From contig NZ_CP087138.1 of assembly GCF_021650705.1 (NCBI RefSeq), positions 1,364,001 through 1,428,000 on the forward strand: a DNA stretch of 64,000 nt, read 5' to 3'. Position 1 is the stretch's first letter; the number at the start of each line of letters is the position of its first letter. The DNA is from Pseudomonas sp. KNUC1026. GTDB lineage: Bacteria > Pseudomonadota > Gammaproteobacteria > Pseudomonadales > Pseudomonadaceae. The position numbers were made by a program, and so were the translations under genes. This document shows positions 25,425-36,001 of this stretch, piece after piece. Under the pieces are notes generated by a model. The model had not been told where the DNA came from. It worked only from the letters and a program-made list of their open reading frames with translations, and searched no databases.

Positions 25425-27173
25425 TCAGCGCACGGGTTGAATGTGCGGGAACAACAAATCGATGAATTCTTCGGCAGTGGGCTGCGGCTCATGGTTGGCA
25501 AGGCCCACGCGCTCGTTGGCTTCGATGAACACGTAGTCGGGCTGGTCAGCGGCCGGGACCAGAAAGTCCAGGCCCACCACCGGGATATCGAGCGCACGTG
25601 CCGCGCGCACGGCCGCCTCGGCCAGCACTGGATGGAGCAGGGTAGTCACATCCTCCAGGTGCCCGCCGGTGTGCAGGTTTGCAGTCTTGCGCACCGGCAG
25701 CACCTGGCCCTGGGGCAGCACGCTGTCGTAGTCGAAACCGGCCAGTTGCAGCAGTACGCTCGGTTTCGCGGTCCAGCGGGATACGGCTCTCGCCAGCCGT
25801 GGCGGCCTGGCGGCGCCGGCTCTGCGCCTCGATCAGCTCGCCGACGGTACGCCTGCCGTCGCCCACTACCTGCGCCGGGCGGCGAATGGCAGCGGCCACC
25901 ACCTCGAAACCGATCACCACAATGCGCAGGTCGTGGCCTTCGTGGAAGCTTTCCAGCAGCACCCGGCTGTCGAACTGGCGGGCCTGTTCCACCGCATGCT
26001 GCACATCCTCGAAGTTGCGCAGGTCGACCGCCACGCCCTTGCCCTGCTCGCCGTCGAGCGGCTTGACCACGATGCGCTCGTGCTCGTCGAGAAAGTCCTG
26101 GTTATCGTCGGCGCTGCCGGCCAGTTGCTGCGCCGGCAGGCGTACGCCTTCAGCCGCGAGCACCTTGTGGGTCAGGCTCTTGTCCTGGCACAGCGCAACA
26201 CTGATGGCGCTGGTCAGGTCCGACAGCGACTCGCGGCAGCGCACGCGGCGCCCGCCATGGCTGAGGCTGAACAGCCCGGCATCAGCGTCGATCTCCTGCA
26301 CCTCGATGCCGCGCCGGTAGGCCTCATCGATGATGATGCGCGCATAGGGGTTGAAGTCCCCGGCAGGGCCGGGGCCCATGAACAGGCGCTGGTTGATCGC
26401 GTTGCGGCACTTGACCGCAAACGTGGCGAGGTTGCGAAAGCCCAGCTTGGCGTAAAGGTTCTTGGCCAGCCGGTTGTCGTGCATCACCGACAGGTCGAGA
26501 AAGGCCAGGCCCCGGCTCATGAAGTGTTCGATCAGGTGGCGCACCAGCACTTCACCCACGCCTGGGCGGGTGCAGCGCGGGTCCACCGCAAGGCACCAGA
26601 GGCTGCTGCCGTTGTCCGGGTCGTCGAAGGCCTTGGCGTGGTTCAGGCCCATCACGCTGCCGATCACGGCGCCTGTGTCTTCGTCCTCGGCCAGCCAGTA
26701 CACCGGCCCACCCTGGTGGCGCGGGGTCAGCCGCTCGGGGTTGACCGGCAGCATGCGCCGCTTGAGGTAAAGGCGGTTGATCGCCTTCCAGTCGGCCTCG
26801 GTGTGCGCACGCCGAATGCGAAAGCCACGAAACACGCGCTGCGCCGGGCGGTAATCGGTGAACCACAGGCGCAGGGTGTCGGAGGGGTCGAGAAACAGCT
26901 GCTGTGGCGCATGGGCCAGCACCTGCTGCGGCGCGGCCACGTAGAGCGCGATATCGCGCTCCCCGGGCGCTTCGGTGAGCATGTCCTCGGCCAGCACCTG
27001 TGCAGAGGCATACGTGTGGCCGATCAGCAGGCGCCCCCAGCCGCAATGCAGTGGCTGCGGCGCGCTGTCGTCCGCCGCCTGGCCATCTTCGGCCAGGCGC
27101 GCTTGCAGCCGCTCGTAGAGGGCGACTGGCCACGCAGCAGGCGCTGGTTGAGGGCGTTGTTCTGGGGTTTCAT
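25425..27173 (-). CDS. ngg: N-acetylglutaminylglutamine synthetase, two frame breaks
   Basis: It makes the dipeptide osmolyte precursor N-acetylglutaminylglutamine. Repaired length is 582 residues. The N-terminal half is a GNAT acetyltransferase (FRIRRAHTEADWKAINRLY, then VDPRCTRPGVGEVLVRHLIEH and DLSVMHDNRLAKNLYAKLGF). The C-terminal half is an ATP-grasp ligase (LTHKVLAAEGVRLPAQQL, RIVVKPLDGEQGKGVAVDL, VLPVRKTANLHTGG, VVGLDFLVPA, FIEANERVGL). Near 27119-27122 one base is missing, so MKPQNNALNQRLLRGQSP joins YERLQARLAEDG only after repair. Near 25754-25758 one base is extra, restoring LLQLAGFDYDSVLPQG. The start ATG 27173 lies three bases after the asnO stop. Confidence 0.87.
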
Positions 27174-27176
27174 CAC

Positions 27177-28949
27177 TTACAGCCCCTGCTCGCTGAGCCA
27201 CAGGTTCAATGCCGCCAGTTGCCACAGCTTCGAACCGCGCAGTGGCGTGAGCTGGCCTTGCGGGTTGCTCAGCAGGCGGTCGAGCATGGCCGGGTCGAAC
27301 ACGCCGCGGTCCTGGCTTTTGTCCAGCAGCAGGTCGCGCACCCAGCCCAGGGTGGCACCTTCGAGGTGCTTGAGGCCTGGCACCGGGAAATAGCCCTTCT
27401 TGCGGTCGATCACCTCGCTTGGGATCACCCGGCGTGCAGCTTCCTTGAGCACGTGCTTGCCGCCGTCAGGCAACTTGAAGCGCGCTGGCACCCGCGCCGA
27501 CAGCTCGGCCAGGCGGTAGTCCAGGAACGGCGTGCGTGCCTCCAGGCCCCAGGCCATGGTCATGTTGTCCACACGTTTGACCGGGTCATCCACCAGCATC
27601 ACCGTGCTGTCCAGGCGCAAGGCCTTGTCCACGGCGGCGTCGGCGCCGGGCATCGCGAAATGCTGGCGAACGAAATCACCGGCGGCGTCCTCGGCCACGC
27701 GCCATTTCGGCTGCACGGTGGCGGCGTATTCGGCGTAATCGCGGTCGAAGAACGCCGCGCGGTAGGCTGCGAACGGGTCGCTGGCGCCGTCCACCTGCGG
27801 GTACCAGTGGTAACCGGCGAACAGCTCATCGGCGCCCTGGCCACTCTGCACGACCTTGCAATGCTTGCTGACCTCGCGCGAGAGCAGGTAGAAGGCGATG
27901 CAGTCGTGGCTGACCATCGGCTCGCTCATGGCGCGGAAGGCCGCTGGCAGTTGCTCCAGCACCTCGTGCTCGCCGATGCGCAATTGATGATGGCGGGTGC
28001 CGTAGTGCTTGGCGATCAGGTCCGAATATCGGAACTCGTCGCCGCGCTCGCCGCCGGCGTCTTCGAAGCCGATGGAGAAGGTCGACAGGTCTTCCACACC
28101 GGCTTCGCGCAGCAGGCCCACCAGCAGGCTGGAGTCCACGCCGCCGGAAAGCAGCACGCCCACGTCCACCGCCGCGCGTTGGCGGATGGCGACCGCTTCG
28201 CGGGTGCTTTCGAGCACGCGGTCGGTCCAGTCATTGAGGTTGAGGTTGCGCTCGTCTTCGGCCGGGCCGTATGGCAGCGTCCACCACACCTTCTGTTCGG
28301 TGTGGCCATTGGCGTCGATGCGCATCCAGGTGGCCGGCGGCAGCTTTTGCACATTGGCCAGAATGGTGCGTGGCGCAGGCACCACCGCATGGAAGTTCAG
28401 GTAGTGGTTCAGTGCCACCGGGTCGAGCATCGGGTCGATGTCGCCGCCTTGAAGCAGGGCGGGCAATGCCGAGGCAAAGCGCAGGCGCTGGCCGGTGCGC
28501 GAGAGGTACAGCGGTTTGACGCCCAGGCGGTCACGGGCCAGGAACAGGCGCTTGCTGTCGCGTTCCCATACGGCGAAGGCGAACATGCCGTTGAGCTTGG
28601 GCAACAACGCTTCGCCCCAGGCGTGGTAGCCCTTGAGCAACACTTCGGTATCGCCGCCTGAGTGAAAGCGATAGCCCAGTGCTTCGAGCTCGGCACGCAG
28701 CTCGGGGTAGTTGTAGATGGCACCGTTGAAAGCCAGGGCCAGGCCGAGGTCGGCGTCGGTCATCGGCTGCGCCGAGCCGTCGGAGAGGTCCATGATCTTG
28801 AGCCGTCGATGGCCCAGAGCGATCGGCCCCTGGCTATGAAACCCCCAGGCATCCGGGCCGCGAGGGGCCAGGTGGTGGGTAATGCGTTCGATGGCCGCCA
28901 GGTTCGCGGGCTGTTCGTTGAAAGTCAGTTCACCACTAATTCCGCACAT
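27177..28949 (-). CDS. asnO: N-acetylglutaminylglutamine amidotransferase
   Basis: This asparagine-synthetase-like amidotransferase of 590 residues amidates NAGG to the osmoprotectant NAGGN. The N-terminal class II glutaminase starts with the nucleophile Cys2 (MCGISGEL) and has HHLAPRGPDAWG and LGHRRLKIMDL. The synthetase domain has the ATP-binding SGGVDSSLLVGLL, QSGQGADELFAGYHWY and EARTPFLDYRLAELS. It is the first gene of the NAGGN operon and has AAGGAAAT just before the ATG. In P. aeruginosa the same gene set is osmotically induced. Here the upstream region holds AT-rich blocks but no promoter I can name. The frame is intact. Confidence 0.92.
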   Translation of the reverse strand: MCGISGELTFNEQPANLAAIERITHHLAPRGPDAWGFHSQGPIALGHRRLKIMDLSDGSAQPMTDADLGLALAFNGAIYNYPELRAELEALGYRFHSGGDTEVLLKGYHAWGEALLPKLNGMFAFAVWERDSKRLFLARDRLGVKPLYLSRTGQRLRFASALPALLQGGDIDPMLDPVALNHYLNFHAVVPAPRTILANVQKLPPATWMRIDANGHTEQKVWWTLPYGPAEDERNLNLNDWTDRVLESTREAVAIRQRAAVDVGVLLSGGVDSSLLVGLLREAGVEDLSTFSIGFEDAGGERGDEFRYSDLIAKHYGTRHHQLRIGEHEVLEQLPAAFRAMSEPMVSHDCIAFYLLSREVSKHCKVVQSGQGADELFAGYHWYPQVDGASDPFAAYRAAFFDRDYAEYAATVQPKWRVAEDAAGDFVRQHFAMPGADAAVDKALRLDSTVMLVDDPVKRVDNMTMAWGLEARTPFLDYRLAELSARVPARFKLPDGGKHVLKEAARRVIPSEVIDRKKGYFPVPGLKHLEGATLGWVRDLLLDKSQDRGVFDPAMLDRLLSNPQGQLTPLRGSKLWQLAALNLWLSEQGL

Positions 28950-29253
28950 ATTTCCTTACCGGTGTAGCCGTTGGGGAGTGTGAGGAACTGACCGAGCATG
29001 GCAGCAATCGTTTTATATCTAAAAGTTATAAGCGTGGATTGCGCCGTCCGGGGTGCTTTCTGCCAGGTGCTTTACCGAGGTTCTATCTGTGGTACCTGTG
29101 TACAAGGCAATGGGGCCTACCGATCACGCAAATAACTGACCTGGCTGCACTTTTCAGCAAGTTTGCAGGTGAAAATTTCTATTCATTTGCACCGTTATGT
29201 TTTCGTTTCGGATAGCATCGGCCGCTCATGATTGCGAGAAACAGGATTAATGA
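28950..29253. other. Divergent intergenic region between asnO and the LuxR-type gene
   Basis: These 304 bases contain no credible gene. They must hold the promoters for the leftward NAGGN operon and the rightward LuxR-type gene. Two AT-rich blocks stand out from the GC-rich background, at about 29008-29034 and 29168-29213. An imperfect inverted repeat lies in the second. I cannot name a specific promoter with confidence. Confidence 0.6.
29168..29193. promoter_or_regulatory. Imperfect inverted repeat upstream of the LuxR-type gene
   Basis: GGTGAAAAT (29168-29176) and ATTTGCACC (29185-29193) form a 26-base inverted repeat with one mismatch in nine pairs and an AT-rich centre. It ends 60 bases before the GTG start of the LuxR-type regulator. 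The size fits a dimer operator, perhaps self-regulation or control of the divergent asnO operon. No binding factor can be assigned from sequence. Confidence 0.35.
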
Positions 29254-29900
29254 GTGGATAGCTTGCCGAAGCTGGCACGGGCACTCGTGCCGCACCTGGA
29301 CGCCTTTTGCGAGGGTGCGGGATTCGATTACTGGAGCTTCTACCGCGCCACTTCTGCAGGCGCGGCCTATTACAGCAGCCTGCCGGTGCAGTGGCATGAC
29401 TGGGCCCGGGCGCACGCTGAATGCATCTATGCGCCACTGCGCGAGGCTTCGCCACCACCGCTGACCCCTGTGTGCTGGAACCGCCAGAGCCTGGAACGCC
29501 ACGCTCCTTTACCGGACAGCAGTACCAACGCGCAGCCTTTCGAGGGCCTGAGCCTGATCCTGGTCGACAGTGACACTCACTACAGCGTGTTCAGTGTCAT
29601 GAGTTTCGGTGCTGCGCGGGACGCGAAGCTGGTCGACCCCCAGCACGGCCAACTGGCCTGGCTGGCGGGTGTGCTGCATTACCATCTGGGCGACGAGCCG
29701 GCCTCGCAGGTAGTACTGACCGGCCGCCAGCGCGATGTGCTGCGGCTGCTGGTGCATGGTTCGAGCCCCCAGCAGGTTGCCGATGAACTCGGTGTAACCT
29801 TGCGCACCGTGCGCTTCACCAGCGCCAGATTCTCGAACGCATGGAGGCCCGCACATTGGCGGTGGCTGCCTTCAAGGCGGGCATCATGGGGCTGGTCTAG
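29254..29900 (+). CDS. LuxR-family transcriptional regulator, frame break in the HTH
   Basis: Repaired length is 215 residues. The start is GTG with AGGA eight bases upstream. The N-terminal domain (FDYWSFYRATSAGAAYYSS, LSLILVDSDTHYSVFSVMSF) resembles autoinducer-binding-type sensor domains. The C-terminal GerE HTH reads LTGRQRDVLRLLVHGSSPQQVADELGVTLRTVRFHQRQI after repair. One C is missing near 29817, so the HTH recognition helix runs out of frame. The repaired gene ends GIMGLV at TAG 29898-29900. No luxI-type synthase is present nearby, so this would be a LuxR solo. It diverges from the NAGGN operon and ends tail-to-tail with mnmC, sharing a few bases. Confidence 0.78.
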
Positions 29901-31840
29901 CTTTTTCAGCGCCCGGATCGCAAACCGCTGCGGGTGGCACGCTTCGGCCACTTCACGCGGCACTGGCAAAGGCTCGCCGCACAGCCACGCGGCGAGCAAT
30001 TCGCCGCTCAAGGGCGCTGTGATCAAACCGCGTGAACCGTGGCCACTGTTGACGAACAGGCCTGGCTGCCAAGGGCAGGGGGTGCCCGGCAGTTGCCGGG
30101 CATTGCGCGCCAGCCCCCGGTAGCAGGCGTCGAACGCCTCGGGGTCTGCCAGCGGGCCTACCACTGGCAGGTAGTCCGGTGTGGTGCAGCGCAGCCCGAC
30201 GCGGCCTTGCAGCACTTCACCTTCGGCCTGCCATTGCCCCTCCAGAACAGGCGCCAGTTGCACCAGGCGCTCCAGATTGCCCAAGTGCTCTTCGTTGCTG
30301 GGAATGAGGTCGGTGCGCTCGAAGTCGAAGCTGGCGCCCAGGGTGTGCTCGCCATCGCGTGCCGGAGCCAGGTAGCCGTCGGCACACACCACGGTGCGCA
30401 GCGCCGCGCTGGCTGTGGTCACCGGCAGGCGGGTGACCTGGCCGCGAATCGGCTTGAGCGGCAGCCCGGTGAGGCGCGCAGCATCTTCAGCGTTGGCCAG
30501 TACCATCACCGGTGCCTGTGCCAGGCAATGCTCGCCGTCGAACGCGCGCCACAGCCCGCCTTCGTGGGCAATGCGCAGCACAGCGCTATGGGGCAGCAAG
30601 GTGACCTGCGGATGTTCGGCCAGCCATTGGCACAGCGCGGGAGGGTGCACCCAACCTGCTTCGGGGTAATGGAGCCCGCCCTGTGGTACCTCCAGGCCGG
30701 CCACGGCTTGCGCCTGTTCACGGCTCAGTGGTTGCAGCAGGCCGGGGTCGAAGGCTTCGGCAAGCCTGGCCTGGCGCTTGGCCTCGGCGTCGTCATACGC
30801 CAGTTGCAGCACGCCGCAGGCCTGCCAGGCGCTGCCGGTTTGAAGGTGCTCCAGCAAGCGGCGGGTGTAGCCGAAGCCACTGACGATCAATTTCGACAGT
30901 GCCGTACCGTGGGCCGAGAGCTTCAGGTACAGCACCCCTTGAGGGTTGCCGGACGCCGCACTGGCCAGCGCACCCTCGCGCTCCAGCAGAGTCACGCGCC
31001 AACCGCGGGCGGCCAGACTTGCGGCCGTGGCGCAGCCGGCCAGGCCCGCGCCGACAACCACTGCATGGCGCTCCCCTTGATGCAGCGGCGGGCGGGAAAA
31101 CCAGGGCGCCGGCGCGGACGCAGCGCTCTGCTGCTTTGCCGTGGCTGGATACGTCCCGCGCATCGCTTCCCACTTGGTCCCGTAGCCAGGCACTCGCTTC
31201 ATGACGAACCCTGAGGCGACCAATCCACGGCGCACGTCGCCTGCTGCCGTGAACGTGCCCAGCGTAGCGTCTGGAGCCGAGAGCCGTGCCAGTTGGGCGT
31301 ACACGGCTGGCGTCCACATCTCCGGGTTTTTCGCAGGCGCGAAACCGTCGAGGAACCAGGCATGCACCTGGGCATCGAGCAGCGGCAATTGCGTTTGCAC
31401 ATCACCGATGAGCAAGGTCAGCGTCACGCGCCCGCCCGCCAGCCGAAGTTGCTGGAAGCCCGGCTCCACCACCCGGTACTGCGACAGCAGCGCCTGCCCC
31501 CACGGGGCCAGGGTGGGCCACAGCGCGATCGCCCGCTCCAGGTCAACGCGGCGCAAGGGAAACTTCTCCACACTGATGAAGTGCAGCCGAGCATCCTGCG
31601 GCGCGTGCGCCTCGAACAGCTCCCAGGCGCAGAGAAATTGAGCCCGGTGCCAAAACCGGTCTCGCCGATCACGAAGCACTCACCGCCTGCCAGCGCCTCG
31701 AAGCGCGGCACCAGGCGGTTCTGCCCGATGAAGTTGTGCAGGGTTTCCGCCAGCCCCGCCTCTTTGGAGAAATACACATCATCGAAGGCCTGCGACAGGG
31801 GCAGGCCGTTTTCATCCCAGTGGATGCGGGCGTGGTTCAT
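29897..31840 (-). CDS. mnmC: Bifunctional tRNA mnm5s2U biosynthesis protein MnmC, two frame breaks
   Basis: It catalyses the last two steps of mnm5(s2)U34 formation in tRNA: FAD-dependent removal of the carboxymethyl group and SAM-dependent methylation. The N-terminal methyltransferase has FVIGETGFGTGLNF and WFLDGFAPAKNPEMW. The C-terminal FAD oxidase begins HAVVVGAGLAGCATAASLA and contains SGNPQGVLYLKLS and a late LFVNSGHGSRG. One base is missing at 31633-31634 (plus strand), splitting GLNF from LCAWELFEAHAPQ. Near the 3' end one extra base in the T-run at 29902-29906 pushes the frame past its stop. With four T's the protein ends RALKS at 29897 and is 647 residues, normal for MnmC. The uncorrected frame runs on antisense through the LuxR-type gene. 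Confidence 0.85.
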
Positions 31841-31928
31841 GAAAAGCTCGAAGGTATGGGGCTAAAAACGCAGTATTTTGCCAGAGACGCAGGTCCAGAT
31901 ACTGCAATGATCGACAAGGAGTTAGCGA

Positions 31929-33419
31929 ATGTTCGAATCCGCCGAGATCGGCCACGCCATCGACAACGATGCCTACGACAAGGCCGTGCCCAGGCTGCGC
32001 GAGGCGCTGCTGGAGGTGCAGTACGAACTCAAGGAGCAGGCCCGCCGCCCGGTGATCGTGCTGATCAACGGGGTCGAGGGCGCTGGCAAGGGCGAAACGG
32101 TCAAGTTGCTCAACGAGTGGATGGACCCACGCCTGATCGAGGTGCGCACCTTCGACCGCCCCAGCGACGAGGAGCTGGCCCACCCGCCGGCCTGGCGCTA
32201 CTGGCGCCAGTTGCCCGGCAAAGGCCGCATGGGGGTGTTCTTCGGTAACTGGTACAGCCAGATGATCCAGAACCGGGTACACAAGCGCATCAAGGATGCC
32301 GAGCTGGACCAGGCGATCAACGACGCCGAGCGCCTCGAGCAGATGCTCTGCGATGAAGGCGCGCTGATCTTCAAGTTCTGGTTCCACCTGTCCAAGAAAC
32401 AGATGAAGCAACGCCTCAAAGAGCTGGAGGACGATCCCGTCCACCGCTGGCGCATCAGCCCGCTGGACTGGCAGCAATCGAAAACCTACGACCGCTTCGT
32501 GCGCTTCGGCGAGCGCGTGCTGCGCCGCACCAGCCGCGACTACGCCCCGTGGCACGTGATCGAAGGCAACGACGCCAACTACCGTAGCCTGGCGGTGGGC
32601 AACATCCTGCTCGAAGGGCTGCGCGCGGCATTGGCGCAGCCAGCCACCACGGTGCACCAGGCCATGGCGCCGCTGGGCGCGAGCCTCGACCGGCGTAACC
32701 TGCTCGATTCCCTCGACATGCGCCTTGCGCTGGACAAGGACGCTTACCGCAAACAATTGCTTGAGGAGCAGGGCCGCCTGGCCATGCTGTTGCGCGACAA
32801 ACGCATGCGCCGCCACGCACTGGTGGCCGCGTTCGAAGGCAACGACGCTGCTGGCAAGGGCGGTGCGATCCGCCGCGTGGCTGCCGCTCTCGACCCACGC
32901 CAGTACCATATCGTGCCCATCGCCGCGCCCACTCAGGATGAGCTGGCCCAACCTTACCTGTGGCGCTTCTGGCGCAAGATCCCGGGGCGTGGCCAGTTCA
33001 CCATTTTCGACCGCACCTGGTACGGGCGCGTGCTGGTGGAGCGCGTGGAGGGGTTCTGCAGCCAGAGTGACTGGATGCGCGCCTATGGCGAGATCAACGA
33101 CTTCGAGGAGCAACTCACCGATGCCGGTGTGGTGGTGGTGAAGTTCTGGCTGGCGATCGATGAGAAAACCCAGTTGCAGCGCTTCAATGCACGGGAGAAG
33201 ATCCCGTTCAAACGCTACAAGATCACTGATGACGATTGGCGCAACCGGGAAAAATGGCCTGCCTACCGCGAAGCGGTGGGCGACATGGTCGACCGCACCA
33301 GCACCGAGATCGCCCCCTGGACGCTGGTGGAAGCCAACGACAAGCATTGGGCGCGGGTGAAGGTGCTGCGCACGATCAGCGATGCCCTGGAAGCTGCCTT
33401 CAAACGCGATAAGCACTGA
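31929..33419 (+). CDS. pap: Polyphosphate:AMP phosphotransferase (PPK2 class II)
   Basis: It transfers phosphate from polyphosphate to AMP, making ADP. The 496 residues form two tandem PPK2 domains, as in the known Pseudomonas/Acinetobacter PAP. Domain 1 has the Walker A motif INGVEGAGKGE and the lid FGNWYSQMI. Domain 2 has EGNDAAGKGGAIRR and the lid FDRTWYGRVLVERVEGF. AAGGAGTT lies a few bases before ATG. It is followed two bases later by rnz, so the two are probably cotranscribed. The frame is intact. Confidence 0.93.
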   Translation: MFESAEIGHAIDNDAYDKAVPRLREALLEVQYELKEQARRPVIVLINGVEGAGKGETVKLLNEWMDPRLIEVRTFDRPSDEELAHPPAWRYWRQLPGKGRMGVFFGNWYSQMIQNRVHKRIKDAELDQAINDAERLEQMLCDEGALIFKFWFHLSKKQMKQRLKELEDDPVHRWRISPLDWQQSKTYDRFVRFGERVLRRTSRDYAPWHVIEGNDANYRSLAVGNILLEGLRAALAQPATTVHQAMAPLGASLDRRNLLDSLDMRLALDKDAYRKQLLEEQGRLAMLLRDKRMRRHALVAAFEGNDAAGKGGAIRRVAAALDPRQYHIVPIAAPTQDELAQPYLWRFWRKIPGRGQFTIFDRTWYGRVLVERVEGFCSQSDWMRAYGEINDFEEQLTDAGVVVVKFWLAIDEKTQLQRFNAREKIPFKRYKITDDDWRNREKWPAYREAVGDMVDRTSTEIAPWTLVEANDKHWARVKVLRTISDALEAAFKRDKH

Positions 33420-33421
33420 CC

Positions 33422-34385
33422 ATGTTCGAACTGCTGTTTCTCGGCACCAGCGCCGGGGTGCCCACCCGGGCGCGCAACGTCTCGGCCACCGCCTTGCTCG
33501 AAGGGCAGGGCAAGGGCTGGTTCCTGATCGACTGCGGCGAAGCCACTCAGCACCAGCTGCTGCGCACGCCGCTGGCCTTGAGCACGCTCAAGGCCATTTG
33601 TATCACCCACGTGCACGGTGACCACTGCTATGGCCTGCCGGGGCTGCTCAGCAGCGCGGCGATGAGTGGCCGCCAGGCGCCACTTACGCTGATCGGCCCG
33701 GCGGCGCTTGAACCGTGGCTGGAGATGACCTTCCGGATGAGTGGTTCGTATCTGCCGTTCGAGCTGCGGTTTCACCCGGTGGAAGAGGGCGGCCCCTGGT
33801 TGCACGGCGGGGTCGCCATCGACTGCACGGCGCTCTCGCACCGAGTGCCCAGTTGGGGCTATGGCTTCACCGAGACGCGGCCCGAATCACGCCTGAATGT
33901 CGAGCGCCTGAGCGCAGAAGGTGTCCCGAGCGGCCCGGTGTCGGGGGGCTCTGATGCGCGAGGGCGATCAGATGTTCGAAGGCCGGTTGCTGCGTGCGCA
34001 GGACTACCTCATCCCTGGGCGGTTGCCGCAGCGGGTGGTCATCTGTGGTGACAACGACACGCCACAGCTGCTGGCGCAGGCTTGCCAGGGGGCCAATGTG
34101 CTGGTGCACGAGGCGACCTGTACGCAGGCCGTGCTGATGGATGGCAAAGCGGATTTCGGCCACTCCAGCGCTGAAGCTGTCGCGAAATTCGCGGCGTCTG
34201 AGGGCCTGCCCAATCTGGTGCTGACCCACTTCAGCCCGCGTTATCAAAGCGTTGCCGGCCGGGAGCCGCACGTCAGCAGCCTCGGTGAGGAGGCTGCGGC
34301 CCATTACGCCGGCGCTGTCTGGCTGGCTCGAGACTTTCTGCACCTGGCCCTGAGCCGCGACGGCTCGCTCAGCGAGCGGTACTAG
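33422..34385 (+). CDS. rnz: Ribonuclease Z (tRNA 3' endonuclease), frame break
   Basis: This zinc-dependent metallo-beta-lactamase-fold RNase trims tRNA 3' ends. It begins MFELLFLGTSAGVPTRARNV, has the metal motif ITHVHGDHCYGLPG, FLIDCGEATQHQ, and a second metal set in VICGDNDTPQ, VHEATC and GHSSAEAVAKFA. One base is extra near 33941-33948, so GPVSGGSDARGRS should read GPVWGALMREGDQMFEG. Repaired length is 320 residues. It follows pap by two bases. Its last 17 bases overlap the end of the small leftward gene. Confidence 0.89.
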
Positions 34386-34563
34386 AGCGCTGGCTACGCA
34401 TGATGTAAGCCTGGCTCTCCAGCTCTGCGGCCGCGCGGGTCGGGAAAGGCCCTTCGAGCGTGTGCTCGCGCGTACTGAAGTAGAACTTACCGTTCACATT
34501 CGAGATGCGGTCGGCGCGGAAGTGGATGGCTTCGGCGGGGTCGAGCTCGCGTTTTCCAAGCAT
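34369..34563 (-). CDS. Small conserved protein (DUF6316-like)
   Basis: The protein has 64 residues and starts MLGKRELDPAEAIHFRAD, with a strong AGGAGG five bases before ATG 34563. It contains NGKFYFSTREHTLEGPF and a C-terminal helix (AAAELESQAYIMRSQ). The pattern matches the small DUF6316-type proteins seen in pseudomonads, which have no known function. It is cytoplasmic, with no membrane segment. It lies just downstream of fumC on the same strand, 43 bases away, and overlaps the tail of rnz. Confidence 0.7.
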   Translation of the reverse strand: MLGKRELDPAEAIHFRADRISNVNGKFYFSTREHTLEGPFPTRAAAELESQAYIMRSQRSSTAR

Positions 34564-34606
34564 GTTGCCTCCTGTGCTAACGAGGTGTCTGTCAGGGCGC
34601 CGGTGC

Positions 34607-36001
34607 TCAGCCTTTGCCGCCGGCGTGCAGCATGTTCTGCGGGCGTACCCACTCATCGAATTGCTTGTCGGTCAGAAACCCCAGCGCCAGCGCGGCTTCG
34701 CGCAGGGTGCTGCCCTCCGCGTAAGCCTTCTTGGCGATCTGCGCGGCCTTGTCGTAGCCGATGTGCGGGTTGAGTGCGGTCACCAGCATGAGGCCACGCT
34801 CCAGGTGCTCGGCCATTTTCGCTGCATCCGGCTCCAGGCCCGCCACGCAGTGGGTGTTGAAGTTGCGGCAGCCATCGGCCAGCAGCCGGATCGACTGCAG
34901 CACGTTATGGATGATCACCGGCTTGTAGACGTTGAGCTGCAAGTGCCCCTGGCTGGCCGCCATGCCGATGGCGACGTCATTGCCCAGTACCTGGCAGGCC
35001 AGCATCGACAGGGCCTCGCACTGGGTAGGGTTGACCTTGCCCGGCATGATCGAGCTGCCCGGCTCGTTGGCTGGCAGGCGCACCTCGGCGAGGCCACCAC
35101 GGGGGCCGGAGCCCAACAGGCGCAGGTCATTGGCGAGCTTCATCAACGCGACCGCCAGCGTTTTCAAGCCGCCCGCCAGATGCGTCAGCGGCTCATGGCC
35201 GGCCAGCGCGGCGAACTTGTTCGGCGCGGTCACGAAGGGCAAGCCCGACAGCGCGGCAAGTTCTGCGGCGATGGCTTCAGCGAAGCCTTGCGGCGCATTC
35301 AGGCCCGTGCCTACGGCGGTGCCGCCCTGGGCCAGTTCGCACACAGCGGGGAGGGCGGCCCGTACTGCGCGGTCGGCGTATTCCAGTTGCGCGACGAAGC
35401 CTGAGAGCTCCTGGCCGAAGGTGATCGGCGTGGCGTCCATCATGTGCGTGCGGCCGGTCTTGACCAGCCCCTGATGGCGAGCCGCTTGCTCGGCCAGGCC
35501 GTTGGACAGCTCGGCAATCGCCGGCAGCAAGTCGTGGTGCACTGCTTGCACGGTTGCGATGTGCATGGCGGTCGGGAAGCAATCGTTGGAGCTTTGCGAG
35601 CGGTTGACGTGATCGTTGGGGTGCACCGGCGCCTTGCCGCCCCGGCCCTGGCCGGCCAGCTCGTTGGCGCGGCCAGCGATGACCTCGTTGACGTTCATGT
35701 TGCTCTGCGTGCCGCTGCCGGTTTGCCACACCACCAGCGGGAACTGATCGTCATGCTTGCCGGCCAGCACCTCGTCGGCTGCCTGTTCAAGCAGGCGGGC
35801 GACATCGGCGGGCAGGTCGCCGTTGCGCGCATTGACCCGCGCAGCGGCCTTTTTCACCAGTGCCAGCGCATGCGCCACAGGCAGCGGCATGCGCTGTTCG
35901 CCGATGGCGAAATTGATCAGCGAGCGCTGAGTCTGCGCGCCCCAATAGGCGGTTTCAGGAACTTCGATGGGCCCAAGGCTGTCTGTCTCGGTGCGGCTCA
36001 T
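34607..36001 (-). CDS. fumC: Fumarate hydratase class II
   Basis: This iron-independent fumarase of 464 residues interconverts fumarate and malate in the TCA cycle. Conserved blocks are [55 protein letters not shown] and the family signature [18 protein letters not shown] class II enzyme keeps working under iron shortage or oxidative stress. The start ATG 36001 gives [21 protein letters not shown]. The frame is intact. The small DUF6316-like gene follows it. Confidence 0.94.
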   Translation of the reverse strand: MSRTETDSLGPIEVPETAYWGAQTQRSLINFAIGEQRMPLPVAHALALVKKAAARVNARNGDLPADVARLLEQAADEVLAGKHDDQFPLVVWQTGSGTQSNMNVNEVIAGRANELAGQGRGGKAPVHPNDHVNRSQSSNDCFPTAMHIATVQAVHHDLLPAIAELSNGLAEQAARHQGLVKTGRTHMMDATPITFGQELSGFVAQLEYADRAVRAALPAVCELAQGGTAVGTGLNAPQGFAEAIAAELAALSGLPFVTAPNKFAALAGHEPLTHLAGGLKTLAVALMKLANDLRLLGSGPRGGLAEVRLPANEPGSSIMPGKVNPTQCEALSMLACQVLGNDVAIGMAASQGHLQLNVYKPVIIHNVLQSIRLLADGCRNFNTHCVAGLEPDAAKMAEHLERGLMLVTALNPHIGYDKAAQIAKKAYAEGSTLREAALALGFLTDKQFDEWVRPQNMLHAGGKG

